A stretch of 35,368 bases of DNA from a virus. The DNA is taken from positions 1-35,368 of IMG/VR virus record IMGVR_UViG_3300009503_000062; one strand, given 5' to 3'. Shown here piece by piece: positions 7,986 to 15,348 of this stretch (positions within the stretch are counted from its first letter, which is position 1; each line of letters starts with the position of its first letter). Below the pieces are notes generated by a model, which was given only the letters and a program-made list of their open reading frames with translations, did not search any database and had not been told where the DNA came from. The position numbers and the translations under genes were made by a program.

Positions 7986-8348
7986 TTATTTTACTAATAT
8001 GCCTATCATTTTTTCATTATTTATAAAAATATCTATAACAGCATAATCATATCCATCGGCTCTTCCAAATGAAACGACAGGTTCTATTTTATAATCTTTA
8101 GTTTCAGAAATATATTGACTAAATTGTGTTTTAATTTTTTGTTCTAATGCAGTTTTATTTATTTTTGTTTCAAATATTAGATCTTCTAGACCTACTCCAA
8201 ATGCTAAATCGCCAAATACTTGTCCAGGTGTAGTTCCAAGTATCATTTTAATTTTCGATAATATAGATTCTATCACATCTGAATGCTCTAATACTCCATA
8301 TTTATAATTAGGATCTTCGGGATTTCTTATATAGATATCTCGTATCAT
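7986..8348 (-). CDS. baseplate wedge protein, gp25-like (gpW/gp25 family)
   Basis: This 120-aa protein is the usual size for gp25. Key features are PGQVFGDLAFGVGLEDLIFE (about 41-59), then a helix (INKTALEQKIKTQFSQYI), then two strands ending in ADGYDYAVIDIFIN, the alpha/beta fold of the gpW/gp25 family. In contractile tails gp25 joins the wedge to the hub and first sheath ring. It is the first gene of a minus-strand unit with gp6-like immediately after. A late-promoter-like motif lies at 8359-8374 and a terminator for the previous unit at 8383-8402, so the wedge genes appear to start a separate transcript here. Confidence 0.85.
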   Translation of the reverse strand: MIRDIYIRNPEDPNYKYGVLEHSDVIESILSKIKMILGTTPGQVFGDLAFGVGLEDLIFETKINKTALEQKIKTQFSQYISETKDYKIEPVVSFGRADGYDYAVIDIFINNEKMIGILVK

Positions 8349-8358
8349 ATTTCTTTTT

Positions 8359-8374
8359 ATTTATATATCTTTTA
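8359..8374 (-). promoter_or_regulatory. late-promoter-like motif before the gp25-like gene
   Basis: On the minus strand the site reads AAAAGATATATAAATA, containing the T4 late core TATAAATA, about 11 nt before the ATG of the gp25-like gene and just downstream of a terminator. The same AAGATATATAAATA string recurs at 12588-12601 and, with one extra A, at 15321-15335. Confidence 0.5.
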
Positions 8375-8402
8375 AAAACAAAAAGGGAGACATGTCTCCC
8401 TT
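8371..8402 (-). terminator. rho-independent terminator of the HExxE-protein unit
   Basis: A perfect hairpin, stem GGGAGA (8385-8390) / TCTCCC (8395-8400) with loop CATG and two flanking A-T pairs, is followed on the minus strand by TTTTTGTTTTT. It lies about 20 nt after the stop of the 193-aa gene and separates it from the gp25-like unit. Confidence 0.8.
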
Positions 8403-8422
8403 ATAGCTATTGTTTTTATAAC

Positions 8423-9004
8423 TTAATCTTCCGTGCCAGTTTCTTTTTCTATTTTTCTTCTTATTCTCTCTTCTTTTTTTGATGCATCATCATGAGCTTT
8501 ATTATAGGGAATGTGTCGATTTTTCATTTCTTTTCTTTCTATAAGTTCGTGAATAATAGTTGTGTATTTATCTTCATTATCCATATCTTCATCTATCCAA
8601 ACTTCATCTTCGGGGATATAATTTGGATAAATATAAGCATGTCCTCCCATCGTAAAATCTATATCAAATCCGGTTCCTTTTTCATTTCTTACGTGTGTAC
8701 CATCTACAGAATAAATTTTAACTCCATCTTTAGTAGTTACAATTAATTTTTTTGAGAAATCTTGTGATTGTTTAAAAGTTATTTTCTTTCCTCTACTATT
8801 ATTATTTTTTATTTTTGTTGGAAGTGGGTTTTTATTAAAAAGTTTATCGTCATCTTTATATTGTATATGTTCAATTCCACCGGCATCCCATTTTTTAAAA
8901 TCTTTAAAACTAAATTTACCTAATTTAGCATGAGATGTCTCGTTTAATTGATAATATGAATATTCTCTTTCAAGTAAAATTTCTTTAACAAATTTCGCCT
9001 TCAT
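8423..9004 (-). CDS. HExxE-motif putative metalloprotein
   Basis: This 193-aa protein starts MKAKFVKEILLE, sharing a V-K-E-x-L-x-E N-terminus with the cupin at 33630. Residues 85-130 are beta-rich (KLIVTTKDGVKIYSVDGTHV...GFDIDFTMGGHAYIYPNYIP). The C-terminal part has HELIERKEM (152-160), then YNKAHDDASKKEERIRRKI (167-185). HELIE and the AHD at 170-172 give plausible metal ligands, as in small phage and bacterial proteins with H-E-x-x-E...AH signatures. Whether it is a peptidase is unknown. It sits 10 bases after the 244-aa gene and has its own terminator. The N-terminus could be a capsid-targeting sequence (inference). Confidence 0.45.
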   Translation of the reverse strand: MKAKFVKEILLEREYSYYQLNETSHAKLGKFSFKDFKKWDAGGIEHIQYKDDDKLFNKNPLPTKIKNNNSRGKKITFKQSQDFSKKLIVTTKDGVKIYSVDGTHVRNEKGTGFDIDFTMGGHAYIYPNYIPEDEVWIDEDMDNEDKYTTIIHELIERKEMKNRHIPYNKAHDDASKKEERIRRKIEKETGTED

Positions 9005-9014
9005 ATAAATTTAT

Positions 9015-9749
9015 TTAATTAATCATCATAAACCAATCTGCCGGAGAATCGCTCTTAATCTTTTCTTTTAATTCTTTTAATTCTTCTTCACCCTGTGCTC
9101 TAATATCTGTATAATTAATTTGTACTCCTCCAACAAGAGAATAATTAAATGTACCCAATATTCTAGATAACTGAATTTTTCCTTTTGCTACAACCCATTT
9201 TAGAAATACAGGATCTTCATATAAATTTTCTTCAGGAATTTTATTTAGAGTAGATACCCATAAAGATTCTGCCGGATCTCTTCCTGTAATAATTAATCTT
9301 TTTGTGTTTATGTTAAAATGATGTTGTATATCTCTTAAATTAAATTGTTTAGCTAAATCCCAGAAACTCCATTGTACTGTTCTATATGTTATTTGATCAG
9401 ATGAAAGAGGTGTTAAATATAGATCTGCTGCAATCAATCTATCAAATGATAAATCTGGATCATGAATACCAAAAACTCTTTGTCCGCCTGTCAATTCATA
9501 TATATACTTGATAGCCATAACACAATCCGGCATCTGAAATGTTCTAGTGTGTTTCCACTCAGGTGTAGTATAATACTTTTTATCTAAAAGATACCATCCG
9601 TCTTGTACAGCATCACGATATTCTCGATACATCCATTCTTGCTCAATTTTTACGATACGTTCCAATTCATTTGGAGGTAAAGAAAATGGAATAGATGCAG
9701 ATGCAGTAATCTCATCATTAACCAAAGATATAAATTCTTGTAAAGTCAT
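9015..9749 (-). CDS. probable virion structural (neck/tail) protein
   Basis: This 244-aa protein has a helical N-terminus (TLQEFISLVNDEI...) followed by WMYREYRDAVQDGWYLLDKKYY and a PDCVMAIKYIYEL stretch. The C-terminal region VAKGKIQLSRILGTFNYSLVGGVQINYTDIRAQGEEELKELKEKI (about 185-230) has a layout I associate with virion proteins of large T4-like phages, a helix, then a Gly/Ser loop, then a long helix, but I cannot name the family. It lies in one minus-strand run between the amidoligase-like gene (5 bases upstream) and the HExxE gene. A neck or tail-completion role is inference from size and position. Confidence 0.45.
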   Translation of the reverse strand: MTLQEFISLVNDEITASASIPFSLPPNELERIVKIEQEWMYREYRDAVQDGWYLLDKKYYTTPEWKHTRTFQMPDCVMAIKYIYELTGGQRVFGIHDPDLSFDRLIAADLYLTPLSSDQITYRTVQWSFWDLAKQFNLRDIQHHFNINTKRLIITGRDPAESLWVSTLNKIPEENLYEDPVFLKWVVAKGKIQLSRILGTFNYSLVGGVQINYTDIRAQGEEELKELKEKIKSDSPADWFMMIN

Positions 9750-9754
9750 TTTTT

Positions 9755-11185
9755 TTACTTATTTTTAAACATATTTTTATTGTATAAATTAACAAATCCT
9801 TTATCTTCCGATGTTCTCATTGATTTTATCCATCTATAATCTCTAATTTCATTTACATTAATTCCTGACATTTTATTGGGGGGCAATGTTTCTTCTTTTC
9901 TAAAAATTATTGTACTTTTTTCATCAATTTTTGCTCTTTTTCCTATAGTTGCGAATTTTATTAAGCTTTCATTAATATCACAATTAATAAGTTCTTCATT
10001 ATTCTCTATTACACATTTATTAACAATATTATTTGAAGGCAAAGATACATTAATGAGATGAGATTCTGATATTTTATTTCCCATATGAACATCTGTGTTA
10101 CATAATATAGATTTATTGATATTGCAATTTATTAATCTGCAGCTTTCTATTATTCCATTTAATTCGCATGAAACAAAATCTACATCATTAATATAAACAT
10201 TTTTTATATTTGCATTTTTTAATTGGCATTTTCTAGTTTCAGTATCATAATTAAATAAGCCGGATTTAAGTCCTCCATTTACTATTAATTTAAATAAAAC
10301 ATCTCTTATTTTATCCCAATATGTTTTAATTAATTGAATAGATTGTTTAAGATCTATAAATACTTTTATATCTTTGAACTCTTTTAAGAATATCATTGGA
10401 TCATAATAAGCCATTTGAAAATTTTCAAATCCTTCTATTATTTTTTTCAGCTCATAATTATCTCTTTTACTGTATTGTTCATCATTTAAACTTTGATATG
10501 TTTTCATGATAAAATATTCTAGTAATTCTTGTATTTCCTTTATTTTATCGCAATAATTTAAACCTCCAATATAATTATATTCTAATATTCCTTGTGTATA
10601 ATTTTTAAAATTAATTCCATAATATTTTGCGTACTTAGTATCAATAAAATATTTAAGATTTCTTTCACTTAATGATTCATTTATAAAATTTGTTACAGGA
10701 AAAAATGATTTAAATGATAATGCATAAGGAGAATTTTTTTGATCTGGAAATCTAGTATAAATTTCATTCTCATCAATTTTAACAATTAAATCTATAGGGT
10801 TCATTTGAGATATAGTAGTTAGTGTTTGAAGATGAGAGTGATCAAATGATAAAGATATACTTAATCTTGTATCTAATGTTGTCTCACAATTTTTAGATAT
10901 CCATTTACAAGATTCATTTATTATAGGAGAAATTGAGTGATAATTTTGTGGTGCTATTATGAATTTATATCTCGCTTTTTTATAATCATATTCTTTTAAT
11001 AATAATGCTGTTGAATAAGATGCTCTATAAGTATTATCATATATGACAATAACATTTTTACCAACTGCTTTACTCAATTCTTCAACCATAAATGATGTAT
11101 CTTTCGTTGAATAAAATTCAAATATTAATCCTACGTCAGTGAAATTGAGAACTTCAAGTATAGAATATTTTTTAGCTCTTATCAT
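9755..11185 (-). CDS. amidoligase-like protein with C-terminal pentapeptide/beta-helix
   Basis: This is a 476-aa protein. The N-terminal 170 residues follow the phage amidoligase (glutamine synthetase/GCS-like fold) outline: GLIFEFYS (19-26), then a conserved helix, SCKWISKNCETTLDTRLSISLSF, and ENEIYTRFPDQKNSPYALS. Positions that are normally E-x-E and H-x-N in active enzymes appear changed (IFE; SIS), so it may not be catalytic. Residues about 330-430 form a right-handed beta-helix-like run of short repeats (CELNGIIESCRLINCNINKSIL...; INCDINESLIKFATIG). Such proteins may modify or bind peptides, but the role here is unknown. It has a late-promoter-like site at 11199-11211 directly upstream. 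The family call is from pattern memory and should be tested by profile search. Confidence 0.45.
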   Translation of the reverse strand: MIRAKKYSILEVLNFTDVGLIFEFYSTKDTSFMVEELSKAVGKNVIVIYDNTYRASYSTALLLKEYDYKKARYKFIIAPQNYHSISPIINESCKWISKNCETTLDTRLSISLSFDHSHLQTLTTISQMNPIDLIVKIDENEIYTRFPDQKNSPYALSFKSFFPVTNFINESLSERNLKYFIDTKYAKYYGINFKNYTQGILEYNYIGGLNYCDKIKEIQELLEYFIMKTYQSLNDEQYSKRDNYELKKIIEGFENFQMAYYDPMIFLKEFKDIKVFIDLKQSIQLIKTYWDKIRDVLFKLIVNGGLKSGLFNYDTETRKCQLKNANIKNVYINDVDFVSCELNGIIESCRLINCNINKSILCNTDVHMGNKISESHLINVSLPSNNIVNKCVIENNEELINCDINESLIKFATIGKRAKIDEKSTIIFRKEETLPPNKMSGINVNEIRDYRWIKSMRTSEDKGFVNLYNKNMFKNK

Positions 11186-11198
11186 TAAAGTTATTTTT

Positions 11199-11211
11199 AT
11201 TTTATATATTC
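11199..11211 (-). promoter_or_regulatory. late-promoter-like motif before the amidoligase-like gene
   Basis: On the minus strand it reads GAATATATAAAAT, a variant of the AAGATATATAAATA motif, ending about 14 nt before ATG 11185 and immediately downstream of the terminator at 11213-11240. Confidence 0.4.
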
Positions 11212-11212
11212 A

Positions 11213-11240
11213 AAAAAAAGAGGAACTTATAAGTTCCTCT
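11213..11240 (-). terminator. rho-independent terminator overlapping the S1-gene stop codon
   Basis: A perfect inverted repeat at 11219-11240 (arms AGAGGAACTTA / TAAGTTCCTCT) is followed on the minus strand by a run of eight T. The stop codon of the S1-domain gene (11227-11229) lies inside the hairpin. T-rich sequence on the other side could also allow plus-strand termination. Confidence 0.75.
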
Positions 11241-12480
11241 TTTTATCTTTATTGTTTATCGTTTCTACGGGAGGTAGTTTAAAAAATAATTTATTATCTT
11301 TAAATTCATCAAATATAACATTTAACGTATCATTTATTGAAAAATTATTGATCATTATCTTATTTTTCTTAAATTCTTTTGATGGTACTAAACCACTAAA
11401 TTCTTCTACATTAACAATTATGCCAAAATTCATAACTGCCGCAACTTTTGATTCTAATATTTTATCTTTATTTTCAAGAATAAATATTTCTAATTTTTTC
11501 AATTTTTGCTCTGGATTTTCTTTTGTAAGAATTATTCTATTATCTTTAGCTATTTCAGATATATAAAATTCTATTTTATCACCGGGTTTAAAATTATTCT
11601 TTTCAAATTCTATTTTAGTTTGTTCATCCATTTTAGACACATGCAACAATCCTGTAAACATGTTGTCAAATTCTATAAATACACCGAACTTAGAAGTCCC
11701 TGTAACATATCCAACATATTTTTTATATAAATCTAATTCTTGAATTTTAATAGGAAGAATATGTGATAGATATTTTTTATAAGAAACTATAAAAGAATTC
11801 ATATCTTTTAGATAATCTTCAATCATAACTATAATTTCCTTTCCTACATATGATTGAAAATCTATAATCTTATTTGGAGCTGCTAAAGAACCTGGCATAA
11901 ATGCTTCAAGACCCTGAACTTCTACGAAGAATCCTCCTTTATTAGCTTTAACAATTTTCGCTTTATATGCTTTATCTTGATTAGTTATCTGTTGCATAAA
12001 TTCATTTCTAACAGCATTAAGATGTCCTTGCCACAAAGATATTTTTATAGATGGAACAGATTCTAAAATATATGCATATAAACCAAGTCCAATTAGTTCT
12101 TTTACATTTTCTCTATCTTTTAATGCATCTGTAAATTGTTTAGGAGTATTATATCCATAAACTTGAATAAGTTTCTTTTCTCGTGTTAAATCAATAGTAA
12201 CAGTCAAACCACCAGCTATTTCAATATCTATAAAATTTTCTCTTACATTAAATATATTTGTTACTGGCACAATATCGCCAATATTTAGATCTTTCCTTAT
12301 TACTCCAAGATTTTTACCTGTATACTTTTCATAAAGATCTTGTGCATAAGGTTCTCTAGAGAAAACTTTAACATCTTTTGTTAAACCGTTAATTAAATAA
12401 TTGGGAATTAATTTGGAATCACCTGTGTATCCGTCAGCATAAACATCCCAGTTGAAAAATTCAATACCTACTTCTTCCAT
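11227..12480 (-). CDS. phage ribosomal protein S1-like, multi-S1-domain RNA-binding protein
   Basis: This 417-aa protein carries three recognisable S1/OB domains: about 170-236 (YKAKIVKANKGGFFVEVQGLEAFMPGSLA...), 252-320 (KKYVGYVTGTSKFGVFIEFDNMFTGLLHVSKM...) and 340-402 (ILESKVAAVMNFGIIVNVEEFSGLVPSKEF). A fourth degenerate one may lie at 65-110. The second, with GVFIEF...GLLHVSKM, is the most canonical. The alternation KxG(F/V)FV and P-S matches bacterial S1, which brings mRNA to the 30S subunit. In hosts with few Shine-Dalgarno sites a phage S1 could favour phage mRNA or protect it. It heads the minus-strand run, divergent from the fibre genes, and its stop codon sits within a terminator hairpin. 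Confidence 0.85.
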   Translation of the reverse strand: MEEVGIEFFNWDVYADGYTGDSKLIPNYLINGLTKDVKVFSREPYAQDLYEKYTGKNLGVIRKDLNIGDIVPVTNIFNVRENFIDIEIAGGLTVTIDLTREKKLIQVYGYNTPKQFTDALKDRENVKELIGLGLYAYILESVPSIKISLWQGHLNAVRNEFMQQITNQDKAYKAKIVKANKGGFFVEVQGLEAFMPGSLAAPNKIIDFQSYVGKEIIVMIEDYLKDMNSFIVSYKKYLSHILPIKIQELDLYKKYVGYVTGTSKFGVFIEFDNMFTGLLHVSKMDEQTKIEFEKNNFKPGDKIEFYISEIAKDNRIILTKENPEQKLKKLEIFILENKDKILESKVAAVMNFGIIVNVEEFSGLVPSKEFKKNKIMINNFSINDTLNVIFDEFKDNKLFFKLPPVETINNKDKKRNL

Positions 12481-12621
12481 TTTATTTTAGTTTTAAAGAT
12501 GAATAATTAATAGATTTTATATGTTATATATTTTATGAAAAAAATGATTATTTTTTATTTAATGCAACGCTATTATATGTTTATCTGAAGATATATAAAT
12601 ATAAATAAAAAAATATTTACT
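12481..12621. promoter_or_regulatory. divergent promoter region
   Basis: This 141-bp AT-rich gap separates the divergent S1 and fibre units, so it must start both. On the plus strand AAGATATATAAATA lies at 12588-12601. On the minus strand CATATAAAATC lies near 12510-12520 upstream of the S1 start. No gene of credible size lies in it. Confidence 0.6.
12588..12601 (+). promoter_or_regulatory. late-promoter-like motif heading the fibre run
   Basis: AAGATATATAAATA contains the T4 late core TATAAATA and ends 20 nt before ATG 12622. It is the first site of the 20-kb plus-strand structural run. Confidence 0.5.
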
Positions 12622-13224
12622 ATGAATATTAAAAAATTATACTTAAACACTTTAATACCAGAGCTTCCTTATATTATTAATTTTAATAATGATGAGATAA
12701 AAAATTATCTGGATACTTTTTACAATGAATCTGATGGAAATATAACCGCTCCGGTTAATACAACTGGAAGAATAAAAGCTTCAAATGGAGAATTTGTATC
12801 GGTTGTTGCAGACAATTTAATAGTTAAAAATCAATATACCAACTTATATGAAAACATAACAACCGCAGATTATGATTATTATAAAATGATTATTGGTTCT
12901 GCATTTGTTCCAAGAGATCCGTGTACTGATAGTAACTATTGGCCAATTGAAAATTTTCCAAATTATAAAGTTATTGATGTAAATAAGCCTTACTACAAAA
13001 TAACAAATGCTAATAGTATTATACTAAAAAATGATAATGTTTCTCAGGTTGTTGGTATTTATTTTGATGGTTCGCTAGTAACTTCTGATCCATTTACTAT
13101 TCTATTAAACGCGAAAACAATGGAAACATACAATGTTAATACAAGTGATGCAAGTTCATATAGAGAATTTATATGCATAAATTATGATCCATCATATGGT
13201 GCTGTTTGGACTACTTATAAATAA
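12622..13224 (+). CDS. tail fibre-associated protein, shares N-terminus with the LRR adhesin
   Basis: This 200-aa protein is the first gene of the plus-strand structural run. Its N-terminal 45 residues (IINFNNDEIKNYLDTFYNES...) resemble residues 20-45 of the next protein (SYDYNNQIDDYILSFYTEAS), suggesting a shared attachment or oligomerisation module. The remainder is beta-rich with no enzyme motif and includes D-x-S motifs (TSDASSYREF, NYDPSYG). No signal peptide. It is probably a small tail-fibre or adhesin component that assembles with the LRR protein. The family is not recognised. Confidence 0.5.
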   Translation: MNIKKLYLNTLIPELPYIINFNNDEIKNYLDTFYNESDGNITAPVNTTGRIKASNGEFVSVVADNLIVKNQYTNLYENITTADYDYYKMIIGSAFVPRDPCTDSNYWPIENFPNYKVIDVNKPYYKITNANSIILKNDNVSQVVGIYFDGSLVTSDPFTILLNAKTMETYNVNTSDASSYREFICINYDPSYGAVWTTYK

Positions 13225-13245
13225 GTTTTATTTTTTTAAGAAAAT

Positions 13246-15300
13246 ATGAGTAAATATATCTTATCTTTAAATGGCACGCCATTATCAATTAATAAAATTC
13301 CTATTTCTTATGATTACAATAATCAAATAGATGATTATATATTAAGTTTTTACACTGAAGCGAGTACAAATGCGTTTAGTCCTTCTTTTACAGTTACATC
13401 TGGAGTTTTACACTGGGATTTAGGAGATGGCAGTATTTTAGATGCAAATTTATTTAGTCATACATATAATTATGCGGGGCTTAAGCGCGTAAAAGTTTAT
13501 GCTGGAACTACAGGAGGAACGTCTAGTATCAATGGGATTAATATGCAAAGCAGTTATTTATATGGTACACTAGATATATCTAATATAACAGATATATCTT
13601 CACTTAGTGTAAATAATAATCTAAATCTTACACAAATACTTAATCCGGTTTCTTCGCGACAATTTACATATTATTCAGTATATAGTTGTAATTTAACTGG
13701 AACTTTAGATGTATCTGGCTTAACAAGATTAGGAGGATATTTTCATGTAAATAATAACCCAAATCTTACACAAATACTTAATCCAGTCTCCTCACAACAA
13801 TTTTCACAGTATAGGGCATATTATTGTAATTTAACTGGAACTTTAGATGTATCTGGTTTAACAGGATTGGGAGGACAATTTTATGTATATAATAATCGAA
13901 ATCTTACACAAATACTTAATCCGGTTTCTTCACAACAATTTACATATTATTCAGCATATAGTTGTAATTTAACAGGAACTTTAGATGTATCTGGTTTAAC
14001 AGGATTGGGTGGATATTTTTATGTAAATAATAACCTAAATCTTACACAAATACTTAATCCAGTTTCTTCAGAACAATTTTCATATTATTCAGCACATGAT
14101 TGTAATTTAACTGGAACATTAGATGTATCTGGTTTAACAAGATTAGGAGGAGGATTTAATGTATCTAATAATCCAAATCTTATACATATAATTAATCCAG
14201 TTTCTTCAGAACAATTTTCAGAGTATTCAGCATCTTTTTGTAATTTAACTGGAACTTTAGATATATCTGGTTTAACAAGATTAGGTGGAGTATTTAATAT
14301 ATATAATAATTCGAATCTTACACATATAATTAATCCAGTTTCTTCAGAATACTTTTCATCTTATTCAGCATCTTATTGTAATTTAACTGGAACTTTAGAT
14401 ATATCTGGTTTAACAAGATTGGGCGGAACATTTTATGCAAATAATAATCCAAATCTTACACAAATACTTAATCCAGTTTCTTCACAAAGATTTTCATATT
14501 ATAGCGCACATGATTGTAGTTTAACAGGAACTTTAGATGTATCTGGTTTAACAGGACTGGGCGGAGCATTTAATGTATATAATAATCCAAATCTTACACA
14601 AATACTTAACCCGGTTTCTTCACAACTATTTTCACAATATACGGCACATTATTGTAATTTAACTGGAACTTTAGATGTATCTGGCTTAACAAGATTGGGG
14701 GGATATTTTTATGTAAATAATAACCCAAATCTTACGCGAATAATTAATCCTGTTTCTTCGGAACAATTTTCAGCTTATTTAGCATATAATTGTAATTTAA
14801 CAGGAACTTTAGATGTATCTGGTTTAACAGGACTGGGCGGAACATTTTATGTATATAATAATCCGAATCTTACACAAATACTTAACCCGGTTTCTTCACA
14901 AGCATTTTCATATTATAGAGCACATGATTGTAGTTTAACAGGAACTTTAGATGTATCAGGGTTAACAGGTTTAGGAGCAGGAAGTAATATGCAATTTCAA
15001 GTTCAAAATAATACAAATCTTACTTCAATATTATTGCCTCCAGATTTTAGCACAACAGGATCATTTGCTTTATTTAATGCACATAATTGTTCATTAAATA
15101 CTACTACAGTAGATGATATTTTTTATAAACTTTATAAATTCTGGAATGTAAGGTTACCTAATCAAAATGCTATCATTGATTTAGCTGGAGGGAGAAATGC
15201 TTCTCCTACATCAGGATGGTCAAATACATATCTTGTAAAAATACAAAATATATTTGATGCATCTACTACATATGATGTTTCAATATACATTAATGCATAA
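13246..15300 (+). CDS. LRR-repeat tail adhesin with PKD-like domain
   Basis: This is a 684-aa protein. Residues about 45-85 form a PKD/Ig-like domain (LHWDLGDGS...FSHTYNYAGLKRVKVYAG). From about residue 107 to 600 it is an array of leucine-rich-type repeats of exactly 46 residues, each two LRR turns: GTLDVSGLTGLGGYFYVNN plus NPNLTQILNPVSSQQF...CNLT. Ten units keep perfect 138-bp spacing, with a diverged unit at each end. The backbone residues are almost invariant, while surface positions (YFHV/QFYV/GFNV; YSAYS/RAYY/SASF) vary. A C-terminal non-repeat cap covers about 615-684. Position in the fibre run and the repeat surface suggest receptor or glycan binding. The first start, at ATG 13246, is 21 nt after the previous stop. 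Confidence 0.7.
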   Translation: MSKYILSLNGTPLSINKIPISYDYNNQIDDYILSFYTEASTNAFSPSFTVTSGVLHWDLGDGSILDANLFSHTYNYAGLKRVKVYAGTTGGTSSINGINMQSSYLYGTLDISNITDISSLSVNNNLNLTQILNPVSSRQFTYYSVYSCNLTGTLDVSGLTRLGGYFHVNNNPNLTQILNPVSSQQFSQYRAYYCNLTGTLDVSGLTGLGGQFYVYNNRNLTQILNPVSSQQFTYYSAYSCNLTGTLDVSGLTGLGGYFYVNNNLNLTQILNPVSSEQFSYYSAHDCNLTGTLDVSGLTRLGGGFNVSNNPNLIHIINPVSSEQFSEYSASFCNLTGTLDISGLTRLGGVFNIYNNSNLTHIINPVSSEYFSSYSASYCNLTGTLDISGLTRLGGTFYANNNPNLTQILNPVSSQRFSYYSAHDCSLTGTLDVSGLTGLGGAFNVYNNPNLTQILNPVSSQLFSQYTAHYCNLTGTLDVSGLTRLGGYFYVNNNPNLTRIINPVSSEQFSAYLAYNCNLTGTLDVSGLTGLGGTFYVYNNPNLTQILNPVSSQAFSYYRAHDCSLTGTLDVSGLTGLGAGSNMQFQVQNNTNLTSILLPPDFSTTGSFALFNAHNCSLNTTTVDDIFYKLYKFWNVRLPNQNAIIDLAGGRNASPTSGWSNTYLVKIQNIFDASTTYDVSIYINA
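13564..15070 (+). repeat. tandem 138-bp repeats (LRR array)
   Basis: The conserved GGAACttTAGATGTATC core recurs at 13699, 13837, 13975, 14113, 14251, 14389, 14527, 14665, 14803 and 14941, each 138 bp after the last. A diverged copy 135 bp earlier starts at 13564, and a degenerate last unit follows to about 15070. High DNA identity between copies makes unequal recombination likely. Confidence 0.9.
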
Positions 15301-15320
15301 AGGTAAGTTTTTTAATCTTA

Positions 15321-15335
15321 AAGATATATAAAATA
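15321..15335 (+). promoter_or_regulatory. late-promoter-like motif before the collagen-like fibre gene
   Basis: AAGATATATAAAATA, one A longer than the motif at 12588, ends 13 nt before ATG 15349. It lies in the 48-nt gap after the LRR gene. Confidence 0.45.
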
Positions 15336-15348
15336 AAATAAAATAAAT

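Noticed and set aside
12535-12588. 17-codon frame MKKMIIFYLMQRYYMFI in the divergent gap
   Set aside because: Too short and hydrophobic by AT composition; sits in the promoter region.
13564-15070. CRISPR-like array
   Set aside because: The 138-bp repeats are in-frame coding LRR units without spacers.
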